In this document: positions 17,788 through 26,297 of the stretch, one piece after another
Position numbering within the stretch: the stretch's first letter is position 1
Layout of the letters: each line of letters opens with the position of its first letter
DNA from: an uncultured Dehalococcoidia bacterium
GTDB taxonomy: Bacteria; Chloroflexota; Dehalococcoidia; Lucifugimonadales; CATQGZ01
Assembly: GCA_958295685.1 (NCBI GenBank)
Contig: OY282365.1
Span: 1,364,001 to 1,428,000 of the forward strand
Length of the DNA: 64,000 bases
Direction: 5' to 3'
Position numbers and translations under genes: made by a program
The notes under the pieces: generated by a model
What the model saw: the letters and a program-made list of their open reading frames with translations, nothing else
Database searches by the model: none
Told to the model about the DNA's origin: nothing

Positions 17788-18303
17788 CTAGACGCCGCCC
17801 CCGCCCCCGGAGGCGTGGCCGTTCAACTTCGGGCATACGTGACCGTCAGCATCTATCGGCGCATCGCACAGCGGGCACGTCGGCCTGCCCGAGGCGCACA
17901 CCCGGAGCCCCTCGTCGGCGAGGTCCGACGCCTGGCCGCGCGTCATCCACAGCCTCAGCGAGGCGGCCTGTTCGTCGTCGTCATCGACGTCGTGAACGTC
18001 GATGACGAACAGCTGCCGACTGACGTCGTGGCCGACGGCCAGACGGCCCGCCCTGAGCTCCAGAGGCGTGCGGGCCAGGGCCGCCGTATCCGGAGCAGGC
18101 CCCGATGCCTCCCGCTCGGGTATCGTCACCATGAGCTGCCGGAACGCCGTCGAGATATGAAACAACTGCTCCTTCTCGAGCCACACTATGGCCGACCCCG
18201 CTTCACTCTCAGCCAGTATCCGAAAGGTGCGCTGACCGGGCTCCCCGATAGCCTCGGGCCTCAGACTCCGCAGTCTCGACATCTCGTTAAGCGGCCGTTC
18301 CAT
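17788..18303 (-). CDS. DUF3090 family protein
   Basis: 171 aa. The FRILAESEAGSAIVWLEKEQL segment and the C-terminal zinc-ribbon-like CPLCDAPIDADGHVCP are those of DUF3090. It is the usual partner of SCO1664-family proteins and precedes that gene in a two-gene unit. The ATG at 18303 lacks a clear ribosome binding site; an ATG at 18282 is an alternative. The last residues are Gly-rich. Function unknown. Confidence 0.83.
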   Translation of the reverse strand: MERPLNEMSRLRSLRPEAIGEPGQRTFRILAESEAGSAIVWLEKEQLFHISTAFRQLMVTIPEREASGPAPDTAALARTPLELRAGRLAVGHDVSRQLFVIDVHDVDDDDEQAASLRLWMTRGQASDLADEGLRVCASGRPTCPLCDAPIDADGHVCPKLNGHASGGGGGV

Positions 18304-18367
18304 GACTCAATCATGGTAGTCTGTAGACCCCAACGCCGCAAGGTCTGACCACAGGAGGGCGCCAGCC

Positions 18368-19468
18368 GTGACGACCGTCGTGATATGCGTAGACGGCCTC
18401 GATCCTGAATACCTCGACGCCTGCGATACGCCCAACCTGGACCACGTCGCCCGACGCGGCTTCTCCACCACGGGCCGCTGCATGATGCCGTCCGTCACGA
18501 ACGTGAACAACGTGTCCGTAGTCACCGGCCTATATCCCGAATCGCACGGCATCAGCTCCAACTACAGGCTGGTCCGGGAAACGGGCGAGGAGGTCTACGT
18601 GGAGTCAGGGGAGTATATCCTCTCGCCGACCCTCTTCCAGAGGGCGGCCGCCGCCGGAAAGAGGTCCGCGCTCGTCACCGCCAAGGATAAGCTGCTGACC
18701 CTCCTGGCGGACGGCGCCTCCACAGCCGTCTCCTCGGAGCGGCCCCCGGAGTGGATAGCCGCCGCGGTCGGACCGCCCCCGGAGATATACTCGCTCCAGG
18801 TGAACGGATGGGTCATAGACGCAGCCGCACGACTCATGTCGGAGGACGAGAGGCTGGACGTGGTCTACGCGGCGACCACCGACTACGCAATGCACACCTA
18901 CGCCCCCGACGAGCCGCAGTCACGCCTGCACGTCACGATCCTGGACGACGCGATAGGACGCCTCGCGGAGGCCCACCCCGAAGCCGCCGTGCTCATAACC
19001 GCCGACCACGGCATGTCCCGGAAGACCCGGATGATCGACGCCGCAGCGGAGCTTGCCAGATTCCGAATCAGGGCCAGCGCGGTGCCCGTCATCAAGGACA
19101 GGTACACAATCCACCACTCGAACCTCGGCGGCTGCATCTTCGTCTACCTCGACCGGCCCGATGACAGGGAAGACGCCGTCGACGCGCTGCGCGGTGTGCG
19201 GGGAATCGAGCGGGCCATGACCGGCGAAGAGGCCGCCGCCTCGTACAGGCTCCCCAGCGACAGGATAGGCGACGTCGTGGTGGCCGGCGACCCCGTGACC
19301 GTGTTCGGCAACCCGGCCGAGGTCTCGATGCCCGACAGGCTGCGCTCCCACGGCTCCACCCACGAAACCGACGTGCCCATAATCGGCTATAACGGCTGCT
19401 TCGACGGCTTCTCCTTCGCAGAGAACAGAGACGTCGGCCGATACGTGCACGAGCGTATCATCGCATAG
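18368..19468 (+). CDS. Alkaline phosphatase-superfamily hydrolase, phosphonoacetate hydrolase-like
   Basis: 366 aa. The metal ligands of the nucleotide pyrophosphatase/phosphodiesterase branch are in place: VDGLD near the N-terminus, the nucleophile region MMPSVTNVNNVSVVTGLYPE with a Thr, ITADHGM, and GSTHETDVPI near the C-terminus. NNVSVVTG..P..HGISSNY..V.ETGEE is close to known phosphonoacetate hydrolases (PhnA), which split phosphonoacetate to acetate and phosphate. A GTG start follows AGGAGG. No other phosphonate gene is in the window, so another phosphomonoester or diester substrate remains possible. Confidence 0.75.
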   Translation: MTTVVICVDGLDPEYLDACDTPNLDHVARRGFSTTGRCMMPSVTNVNNVSVVTGLYPESHGISSNYRLVRETGEEVYVESGEYILSPTLFQRAAAAGKRSALVTAKDKLLTLLADGASTAVSSERPPEWIAAAVGPPPEIYSLQVNGWVIDAAARLMSEDERLDVVYAATTDYAMHTYAPDEPQSRLHVTILDDAIGRLAEAHPEAAVLITADHGMSRKTRMIDAAAELARFRIRASAVPVIKDRYTIHHSNLGGCIFVYLDRPDDREDAVDALRGVRGIERAMTGEEAAASYRLPSDRIGDVVVAGDPVTVFGNPAEVSMPDRLRSHGSTHETDVPIIGYNGCFDGFSFAENRDVGRYVHERIIA

Positions 19469-19514
19469 CCCAGAGAGATTCTCCCCTCTGGCAGTGGGTC
19501 TGAGGGGGCACTCC

Positions 19515-19549
19515 CCACTGTCCACTGTCCACTGTCCACTGTCCACTGA
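19515..19549 (+). repeat. Tandem heptamer (CCACTGT)5
   Basis: Five 7-bp units CCACTGT (last CCACTGA). The 275-bp gap 19469-19743 also holds an inverted fragment of the hairpin module found at 29.8-30.2 kb (CAGAGAGATTCTCC...CTCTGGCAG). Related GTGGGCA/GTCAGTG runs occur at 30860-30925 and 35930-35965. No gene is evident; a TATACT at about 19609 might serve fbp but lacks a -35. Confidence 0.85.
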
Positions 19550-19743
19550 TACACTGGGCCCTGCACACGGAAGGCGCGGGAGCCGCGCCCGGCAGGCTCC
19601 CATTTTGGGTATACTGGGTTCAGCAATACGTACACGGCGGGGGCCAACGGATGCAGAGCGCAGCGCTCAGGTTCACGCACAGGGTCTATCCTCCCGCTCC
19701 CGGAACTGCGGGCCACGCTCGACGACATATTCGCGTCTGACCG

Positions 19744-20706
19744 ATGAAAATGACCACGCTAACCGAGCACGTCGACTCCTCATGGGCAAACGACCCCGCC
19801 CATGAGGGCCTCGGCAGCGTCGTCAAGGCCATCGCCGACGGCGCCAGGCAGATACAGGCCAAGCTCCAGGCAGCCGCCATCGCCGACGTCCTCTCAGCCG
19901 CCGGCGGCGTCAACGTCCATGGCGAGGCAGTCCAGATACTCGACGAGCAGAGCTCGGACACGTTCATCCGGCTGCTCGGCGAATCCGGCTCAGTCGCGGC
20001 CATCGGCTCGGAAGAGGTCGCGGAAGGCGTGCTCGTCGGAGACAGCCCGGACCACCGATGGGTCGTCCTCATGGACCCTCTCGACGGCTCCTCCAACATC
20101 GACGTCGCGGTCAGCGTCGGCTCCATATTCGGCGTCTGGAAACGACCGCCCAACGAACCCGTGACTCCCGAAACGATGCTGCGCCCAGGCAGCGAACAGG
20201 TAGCAGCCGTCTACACCGTATACGGATCGAGCGCCGTGCTGGTCGCAGCCACTGCGGGCAGCGTGCAGGGATTCACGCTCGACCCCTCCGGCGGCGGCTT
20301 CAGGCTCACACACCCAGACATCCGCTTCCCCGAAAAGTGCCAGTACTACAGCGTGCCGGACGGCTACTACAAGAACTGGGACGCCCCCACGCGAGCCGCT
20401 GCGGAGATGCTGCGCGACACATACTCCCTGCGATACGTAGGCTCCCTCGTGGCAGACTTCCACCGCAACCTGCTCAAGGGAGGCATCTTCTGGTACCCCG
20501 CGGACACCAAGAACCCAGACGGCAAGCTCCGACTCATGTACGAAGCCAACCCGCTGGGCTTCGTGGCAGAGCAGGCCGGCGGAGCCGCCTCGTCGGGCAG
20601 CCGACCCATCCTGGACATACGGCCCGAGAAGCTCCACCAGCGAGTTCCCCTGATGCTGGGACCGGCCGGCGCAGTGGAAAGGACGGTTTCCATCCTCAAC
20701 ACCTGA
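19744..20706 (+). CDS. fbp: Class I fructose-1,6-bisphosphatase
   Basis: 320 aa. The metal and substrate motif MDPLDGSSNID, the acidic E-E pair in GSEEVAEG, and YVGSLVADFHRNLLKGGIFWYP are characteristic of FBPase I. It hydrolyses fructose 1,6-bisphosphate to fructose 6-phosphate in gluconeogenesis. The next gene on the strand is fba, so two consecutive gluconeogenic steps are adjacent, but a leader element with its own promoter separates them. No ribosome binding site is obvious before ATG 19744; an ATG two codons later is equally possible. Confidence 0.94.
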   Translation: MKMTTLTEHVDSSWANDPAHEGLGSVVKAIADGARQIQAKLQAAAIADVLSAAGGVNVHGEAVQILDEQSSDTFIRLLGESGSVAAIGSEEVAEGVLVGDSPDHRWVVLMDPLDGSSNIDVAVSVGSIFGVWKRPPNEPVTPETMLRPGSEQVAAVYTVYGSSAVLVAATAGSVQGFTLDPSGGGFRLTHPDIRFPEKCQYYSVPDGYYKNWDAPTRAAAEMLRDTYSLRYVGSLVADFHRNLLKGGIFWYPADTKNPDGKLRLMYEANPLGFVAEQAGGAASSGSRPILDIRPEKLHQRVPLMLGPAGAVERTVSILNT

Positions 20707-20765
20707 CTCCAGGAAAGCCGTGCGTTACGCCGCCCGACCGAGTCAGGTGGAGGGGTTTGGTCCCC

Positions 20766-20791
20766 AATCCTGACAATCCTGATTCAGACAA
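20766..20791 (-). repeat. Dispersed GTCTGAATCAGGATT repeat copy
   Basis: Reverse-strand copy of the dispersed sequence also at 34354-34380, 35579-35604, 35862-35889 and 36441-36467. This copy ends 3 bp before the -35 of leader element B. Confidence 0.8.
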
Positions 20792-20794
20792 CCC

Positions 20795-21011
20795 TTGACG
20801 ACGCCGAACCGCTGTGCTAGAGTATGCCCATGACACAGACAGCCATCTCCACGACCAGCCCGCAGGACTCCCGAAGCGACTGTCAGATAGTGTCAGATTT
20901 GTGTCAGATAACTGTCAGATTTATGTCAGATAACCGTCAGATAGTGTCAGCCAAAATCGGCCCTCTCAGCTACGAAATGCCCGTAAAATCTGACACTTTC
21001 GACAAAAAATC
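20795..21011 (+). promoter_or_regulatory. Word-array leader element B (upstream of fba)
   Basis: TTGACG (20795-20800), 17-bp spacer, TAGAGT (20818-20823), 6 nt, then ATGACACAG at 20830: identical geometry to element A. Seven units with core TGTCAGA start at 20880, 20890, 20901, 20912, 20923, 20934 and 20944. The box CTCAGCTACGAAATG follows at about 20967-20980, and the inverted word ATCTGACAC at 20988-20996, then TTTCGACAAAAAATC. The second unit (AGTGTCAGATTT) is complementary over 12 nt to the inverted word region. The frame from the ATG stays open to 21159 but differs from the frame relations in the other copies. Confidence 0.8.
20880..20951 (+). repeat. Tandem 10-11 bp repeats, core TGTCAGA (seven units)
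   Basis: Seven direct copies at spacings 10, 11, 11, 11, 11, 10. The fourth base of the core (A) differs from element A (G), and the inverted partner at 20988 carries the matching change. Confidence 0.9.
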
Positions 21012-21220
21012 TCCCAGACGCCGCTCCGCCGAGGCCGCCGGACACGGAGGCGCCGCTCCATCCGCAATCGATCAGGTGAGGGATTGGGGAGTGCTCCGCC
21101 CACTCGAACAACAGATTCCGAGTTATCCCCTCTCACCTCACGGGAAAGGGCCGGAGTGAGGATGGTCGAAATACGAGAGTTCACCGAATGTCAGCGCAGC
21201 CCAGCGAGGGAGGGACAAGC

Positions 21221-22240
21221 ATGAGCCTCCGAGACATGATCGACGTGGCATACGACATCGTCGCGCCCGGCAAGGGCATCCTGGCCGCCGACGAGAGCGG
21301 CGGCACGATAAAGAAGCGCTTCGACTCGATCGGCGTCGAGTCGACCTTCGAGAACCGCCGCGACTATCGCGAGGGCCTGTTCAGAACACCCGGAGCGTCC
21401 GACTTCATCAGCGGAGTCATCCTCTTCGACGAGACCATCCGGCAGACCGGCGCCGACGGCGAACCCCTGGTCCGGATACTCACCGACCAGGGCATCATCC
21501 CAGGCGTCAAGGTCGATAAGAGCACCAAGCCCCTGGCCGGCGCCGATGGCGAGCTCGTCACCGAGGGACTGGACGGCCTGCGGGACCGGCTCGCCGAATA
21601 CGCCGAACTCGGAGCGAAGTTCACCAAGTGGCGGGCCGTCATCACCATAGGACAAGGCATCCCCAGCCGATACTGCATCCGGGCCAACGCCCACGCCCTC
21701 GCGCAGTTCGCGGCCCTGAGCCAGGAAGCCGGACTCGTGCCGATCGTCGAGCCCGAGGTCCTGATGGACGGCAGCCACGACATCCACACGTGCAGCGTGG
21801 CCACCGAAGAGACGCTGCGCGAGGTCTACTACGAGCTCGGAACTCAGCGCGTCGCCCTCGACAGCACCCTCCTCAAGCCAAACATGGTCCTGTCGGGCAA
21901 GCAGGCCGCCAACCGCGCCAGTCCCGAAATGGTGGCCGAGGAGACGGTCGTGTGCCTCATGAACACCGTCCCGGCAGCGGTGCCGGGCATCCTCTTCCTC
22001 TCAGGCGGACAGTCGGACGACGAGGCCACCATCAACCTCGACGCCATCAATCGGTTCGCGGCCTCCGCCGGCGCCCCGTGGGAGCTGAGCTTCTCTTACG
22101 GCCGCGGCCTGCAGGCCGCGCCGCTCGAGGCGTGGGCGGGCAGGCCAGAGAACATACCGGCGGCACAAGACGCCTACTACCACCGGGCCAGGGTCACCGC
22201 CGCCGCGCGGCGGGGCGAGTACACGCCCGACGTGGAATAG
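21221..22240 (+). CDS. fba: Class I fructose-bisphosphate aldolase
   Basis: 339 aa. The class I aldolase hallmarks are present: GKGILAADESGGTI, KVDKSTKPL, AKFTKWRAVI (with catalytic Lys), LVPIVEPEVLMDG and LLKPNMVLSG with the Schiff-base Lys. It cleaves or forms fructose 1,6-bisphosphate. The start is the ATG preceded by GGGAGGG at 21210; an in-frame upstream ATG at 21188 has no such site. A leader element with a strong promoter lies 210 bp upstream. The C-terminus lacks the Tyr of animal aldolases, which is usual in bacteria. Confidence 0.96.
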   Translation: MSLRDMIDVAYDIVAPGKGILAADESGGTIKKRFDSIGVESTFENRRDYREGLFRTPGASDFISGVILFDETIRQTGADGEPLVRILTDQGIIPGVKVDKSTKPLAGADGELVTEGLDGLRDRLAEYAELGAKFTKWRAVITIGQGIPSRYCIRANAHALAQFAALSQEAGLVPIVEPEVLMDGSHDIHTCSVATEETLREVYYELGTQRVALDSTLLKPNMVLSGKQAANRASPEMVAEETVVCLMNTVPAAVPGILFLSGGQSDDEATINLDAINRFAASAGAPWELSFSYGRGLQAAPLEAWAGRPENIPAAQDAYYHRARVTAAARRGEYTPDVE

Positions 22241-22270
22241 CGGGCAGGCGCTCCCGACCGCCGGAACACG

Positions 22271-22867
22271 ATGCTCAAGCTCCTGATCGCCACGCGAAAC
22301 CCCGGCAAGCTCGCGGAGTTGTGCCGACTCATGGCCGGGGCGCCCCTCGAACTCGTCTCCCTCGCCGACGTCGGCATCGACACAGACGTCGATGAGACAG
22401 GCGAATCCTTCGAGGCCAACGCCGCGCTGAAGGCCTCGACCTACGCCCAACTGGCGAACCTGCCGACCCTCGCCGACGACTCAGGGCTGGAGGTCAGGGC
22501 GCTCGCGTGGGAGCCCGGCGTCCGCTCCGCGCGGTACGCGGGAGACCATGCGACCGACTCCGACCGCATTGCCTTTTTGCTTCAAAAGCTCCAAAATGTG
22601 GGCGCAGGCCCTTGGCCGGCCCGCTTCCGATGCGTGATCGCGGTCGTGTGGAGCCCCGACGACTTGGAGCTTCACGCAGGAACCTGCGAGGGGATGATTA
22701 TCGACGAGCCGCGCGGCGCGGACGGGTTCGGATACGACCCCGTCTTCTTCATCCCAGAGCTGGGAAGGACCATGGCCGAACTGTCCCCGTCCGAAAAGAA
22801 TCGCGTCAGTCACAGAGGCAAAGCGGCTCGAATGGCCGTGCGCGCCCTGAAGCTGAGGGCAGGATGA
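22271..22867 (+). CDS. rdgB: XTP/dITP diphosphatase (RdgB/HAM1 family)
   Basis: 198 aa. LLIATRNPGKLAEL, LADDSGLEVRAL and ADGFGYDPVFFIPELG are the family motifs; the tail SHRGKAARMAVR is also typical. It removes deaminated purine nucleotides (XTP, dITP) from the pool. Its stop overlaps the moaA start (ATGA). The co-location with a Moco gene is probably incidental. Confidence 0.95.
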   Translation: MLKLLIATRNPGKLAELCRLMAGAPLELVSLADVGIDTDVDETGESFEANAALKASTYAQLANLPTLADDSGLEVRALAWEPGVRSARYAGDHATDSDRIAFLLQKLQNVGAGPWPARFRCVIAVVWSPDDLELHAGTCEGMIIDEPRGADGFGYDPVFFIPELGRTMAELSPSEKNRVSHRGKAARMAVRALKLRAG

Positions 22868-23892
22868 CGACGACCCCCCACCGACCCAGAATCACGGACA
22901 GGCTCGACCGTCCCTTCAGAGACCTGAGAGTCTCGGTGACGGACCGCTGCAACTTCCGCTGCCCATACTGCATGCCCGCTGAAATATACGGCGACCGATA
23001 CCAATTCCTGCCCAGAGACGACCTCCTGGCCTTTGAGGAGATAGCTCGCCTGGCCTGCGTCATGGCGAACCTCGGCGCCGCCAAGATACGACTGACGGGC
23101 GGCGAGCCGCTGGTCAGAAACGACGTCGAGAAGCTCGTGGCCATGCTGGCCGCGCTGCCGGGAGTCGAAGACCTCGCCATGACCACCAACGGCTACCTGC
23201 TGCCGCAGAAGGCAGCCGCCCTGAGAGACGCCGGCCTGGGACGCCTCAGCATCAGCCTCGACTCCCTCGACGACGAGGTGTTCAGGAAGATGAACGGCCG
23301 AGGCTTCGACGTCGGCAAGGTGCTCGACGGCATATCGGCCGCCGAGAAGGCCGGCTTCAGCCCGATCAAGATCAACGCAGTCGTCCAGCGGGGCGTCAAC
23401 GACCACACCATCGTCGAGATGGCGCGCTACTTCAAGGAGCGCGGCCACGTCATGCGCTTCATCGAGTACATGGACGTCGGCACCCGCAACGGCTGGAAAC
23501 TCGACCACGTCACCCCCGCCGACGAGATCATCGCGCGCATCCACGCCGAGATGCCCCTGGAACCCGCTGAGAGCGGCTACCGCGGCGAGGTGGCCTCGAG
23601 ATACAGATACCGCGATGGCGGCGGCGAAATCGGCGTAATCGCCTCCGTGACCAGACCGTTCTGCGGAGACTGCACCCGGCTCAGGCTCTCCCCGGAAGGC
23701 AGGCTGGTCACCTGCCTGTTCTCCGCCCTGGGCACGGACCTGCGGGGGCCACTCCGCGCGGGCGCGTCCGACGATGCCCTAGAGCGCCTGATCAGGGGCG
23801 TCTGGAGCGACCGCGGCGACCGCTACTCGGAAGAGCGAGCCTCCGCCACGGAACGGCGCGAGAAGGTGGAGATGTACCACATCGGCGGCTAG
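22864..23892 (+). CDS. moaA: GTP 3',8-cyclase (radical SAM, Moco biosynthesis)
   Basis: 342 aa. The N-terminal radical SAM cluster motif is DRCNFRCPYC (C-x3-C-x2-C). The C-terminal second 4Fe-4S site is FCGDCTRLRLSPEGRLVTC. The protein ends in Gly-Gly, needed for MoaA activity in characterised enzymes. It makes (8S)-3',8-cyclo-7,8-dihydro-GTP, the substrate of MoaC, whose domain is encoded in the next gene, so both steps to cPMP are consecutive. Start defined by the ATGA overlap with rdgB. Confidence 0.97.
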   Translation: MTTTPHRPRITDRLDRPFRDLRVSVTDRCNFRCPYCMPAEIYGDRYQFLPRDDLLAFEEIARLACVMANLGAAKIRLTGGEPLVRNDVEKLVAMLAALPGVEDLAMTTNGYLLPQKAAALRDAGLGRLSISLDSLDDEVFRKMNGRGFDVGKVLDGISAAEKAGFSPIKINAVVQRGVNDHTIVEMARYFKERGHVMRFIEYMDVGTRNGWKLDHVTPADEIIARIHAEMPLEPAESGYRGEVASRYRYRDGGGEIGVIASVTRPFCGDCTRLRLSPEGRLVTCLFSALGTDLRGPLRAGASDDALERLIRGVWSDRGDRYSEERASATERREKVEMYHIGG

Positions 23893-23909
23893 CCACGTCG
23901 GCGGCTAAA

Positions 23910-24809
23910 ATGGAAGACGGCGCTAAAGTGCTTCAGATACATACCGACGGCTCCTGCCTGAAAAACCCCGGCCCGGGAGGCTGGGCCGCCATCATCACCG
24001 ATAACGGCTCCACCCGCGAGCTCAGCGGCGGACACCCACACACCACGAACAACCGCATGGAGATGCTCGCCGTACTCAACGGCCTCAAGGCCCTTCCCCA
24101 TTCGGTGAACGTCGCTGTCTTCAGCGACAGCGAGTACGTCGTCAACACCATGACGCGGAACTGGAAGCGCAGGAAGAACCTGGACATCTGGGAAGACCTG
24201 GACGCCGAGGCCGCCAAACGTAACGTGGATTGGCAGTGGATCCGCGGACACAGCGGACACCCCCTGAACGAACGAGCGGACAGGCTGGCGCAGACGGAGG
24301 CCAGGAAGCACGACGGTGCCCCACCCCGGAAGAAACGGCTCACCCACGTCGACGAGTCGGGCGCTGCGAGAATGGTCGACGTGGGCGCCAAGACCGTCAC
24401 CGAGCGCGTGGCCGTGGCCAGGGGCGCCGTGACCATGAAGCCCGAGACGCTCGCCCTGATTCGCTCGAACGCCCTCGGAAAGGGCGACGCCCTCGCAGTC
24501 GCGAGGGTCGCGGGCGTCATGGCCGCCAAGAACACGGCGCAGCTCATACCGCTCTGCCACCCGATACCACTCGACGTGGTCACGGTGGACTTCGAGACGG
24601 ACGAAGACGCCGGCCGCGTCAACGTCGAGGCCGCCGCGAAGACCTCCGCCAGGACGGGCGTCGAGATGGAGGCGCTGACCGCCGTGAGCGTTGCCGCCCT
24701 CACGATCTACGACATGTGCAAGGCCGCCGACCGGTCGATGCGCATAGAGTCCGTCAGACTGGTGAAGAAGACGGGCGGCAGGAGCGGCAGCGTGGCGCTG
24801 GAAGAGTAG
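23910..24809 (+). CDS. RNase HI - MoaC fusion protein
   Basis: 299 aa with two complete domains. Residues 6-135 are RNase HI: HTDGSCLKNPGPGGWA (D13), NNRMEM (E51), FSDSE (D73), RGHSGHPLNERADRLA (H114, D124). Residues 144-299 are MoaC (cyclic pyranopterin monophosphate synthase): LTHVDESGAARMVDVG, AKNTAQLIPLCHPI (H217), YDMCKAADRSM (D268, K271) and VRLVKKTGGRSG. The linker is about 10 residues (DGAPPRKKR) and no ribosome binding site or start codon lies at the MoaC N-terminus, so this is one polypeptide. It follows moaA by 17 bp and overlaps pth. Confidence 0.93.
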   Translation: MEDGAKVLQIHTDGSCLKNPGPGGWAAIITDNGSTRELSGGHPHTTNNRMEMLAVLNGLKALPHSVNVAVFSDSEYVVNTMTRNWKRRKNLDIWEDLDAEAAKRNVDWQWIRGHSGHPLNERADRLAQTEARKHDGAPPRKKRLTHVDESGAARMVDVGAKTVTERVAVARGAVTMKPETLALIRSNALGKGDALAVARVAGVMAAKNTAQLIPLCHPIPLDVVTVDFETDEDAGRVNVEAAAKTSARTGVEMEALTAVSVAALTIYDMCKAADRSMRIESVRLVKKTGGRSGSVALEE

Positions 24810-25435
24810 TGGGCAGGCGCGCGTGGCCTCTGGTCGACGCCCTCCTCGGCCCACTGCGAGGCTGGCCCGATCCGCCGCGCCTCCTGATCCTGGGACTCGG
24901 CAACCCCGGCCCCGAATACGCCGACACGCGCCACAACGTCGGGTTCCGATTCGTAGACGCGGTGGCGTCCGAATACGGCATACGCCTGTCACGAAAGCAC
25001 CGCTCCGCCATCACCGGATCGGGCGAGATCGACGGCCACAAGATTGTGCTCGCCAAGCCCCGAACGTACGTGAACAACAGCGGCGAGGCCGCCGAATACC
25101 TCCTCGCGCGCTTCGGAACCACCTCCGACAGGCTCCTGCTCGTCTACGACGACATGGACCTGCCTCCAGGCAGGATCAGGCTCCGGCCCAGAGGAAGCCC
25201 CGGCAGCCACAACGGGGTGAGATCGGTCACCGACGCCCTAGACGGCAGAGAGTTCCCCAGACTCCGCATAGGCGTCGGAAGACCGGAGGAGGGACAGGAT
25301 CAGATCGGCCACGTGCTCGGCAGGCCGGACGAGGCCGACGTGCACAGGCTGAACGCCGCCGCGAGCCGGGCGGCCGAGGCCCTGAGAGTCATCCTCTCCG
25401 ACGGTGTCACGGAGGCCATGAACCGCTTCAACTGA
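24809..25435 (+). CDS. pth: Peptidyl-tRNA hydrolase
   Basis: 208 aa from a GTG that overlaps the previous stop (TAGTG). The core starts RLLILGLGNPGPEYADTRHNVGF with catalytic His42, then PRTYVNNSGEA, VYDDMDLPPGRIRLR and GSPGSHNGVRS. It releases peptides from tRNA after drop-off. The N-terminus carries about 24 extra residues (RRAWPLVDALLGPLRGW) compared with most Pth. There is no alternative start at the usual position. Confidence 0.94.
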   Translation: MGRRAWPLVDALLGPLRGWPDPPRLLILGLGNPGPEYADTRHNVGFRFVDAVASEYGIRLSRKHRSAITGSGEIDGHKIVLAKPRTYVNNSGEAAEYLLARFGTTSDRLLLVYDDMDLPPGRIRLRPRGSPGSHNGVRSVTDALDGREFPRLRIGVGRPEEGQDQIGHVLGRPDEADVHRLNAAASRAAEALRVILSDGVTEAMNRFN

Positions 25436-25493
25436 ATCTGGGCCGACGGCGCAGGCGTAACGTCCGCGGCACAGAACCGAAGGAGCAGAAGAG

Positions 25494-26291
25494 ATGCTCG
25501 GAGACCTGACAGGGAAGAACGCGCTGGTGACCGGCGCGGGATCAGGCATCGGCGCAGGCATAGCAGCCGTGATGGCGCAGCAGGGCGCCTCGGTCGCCGT
25601 GGCCGACCTCCACAAAGGCAGAGCCGACGAAGTCGCGGCCGGCATAGGCCGCTCGGCCATGCCGGTGCGGATGGACGTGACGGACAGCGCCTCGGTCGAA
25701 GCAGCGGTGAGGCTCGTCATCTCCGAGTGGGGAAGCCTCGACGTCCTGGTGAACAACGCGGGGGTAGCCAGCGCCCCGGAGCACTCCACCGAAGGCGACC
25801 GGGAGGAGGACTGGGACGTCACCTTCTCGATCAACGTCAAGGGAGTCGTCCACTGCTGCGATGCCGTCAAGACCCACATGAAGGAGCGGCGCAGAGGCAA
25901 GATCATAAGCATCGCGTCGATGGGAGGCCATGCGCCCAGACTGATGGGCGGCGCATACGCCGCAAGCAAGGCCGCAGTCCTGCGCTACACCAAGGGCCTG
26001 GCGCACGAACTCGCCCCCTTCAACGTCAACGTCAACGCAATCTGCCCCGGCGCGGTGTGGACCAGGTTCCAGGAGGGCGGCGCGCGCGCGATGCAGCGGT
26101 CCGACCCGTCACTCGCGGGCCGCGCTCCCGAGCAGATATTCCTGGACAGGTACGAGTCCGTGATCCCGCTCGGACGTCCCCAGACCCCCGAAGACATCGG
26201 CAAGATGGCGGCCTTCCTCGCCTCCGAGGACGCGCGGAACGTTACGGGCCAGTGCGTCCACGTCGACGGCGGCGCCATTATCAGGGACTGA
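25494..26291 (+). CDS. SDR family oxidoreductase
   Basis: 265 aa. TGAGSGIGAGI cofactor motif near residues 14-24, VLVNNAG, a Ser in SIASMGGHAP and Y-x3-K in YAASKAA; C-terminal GQCVHVDGGAIIRD. Substrate unknown. The ATG is preceded by GAAGGAGCAG. The next gene starts 6 bp after the stop. It shares the fold with the SDR at 1147 but little beyond the motifs. Confidence 0.88.
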   Translation: MLGDLTGKNALVTGAGSGIGAGIAAVMAQQGASVAVADLHKGRADEVAAGIGRSAMPVRMDVTDSASVEAAVRLVISEWGSLDVLVNNAGVASAPEHSTEGDREEDWDVTFSINVKGVVHCCDAVKTHMKERRRGKIISIASMGGHAPRLMGGAYAASKAAVLRYTKGLAHELAPFNVNVNAICPGAVWTRFQEGGARAMQRSDPSLAGRAPEQIFLDRYESVIPLGRPQTPEDIGKMAAFLASEDARNVTGQCVHVDGGAIIRD

Positions 26292-26297
26292 CCAGGC

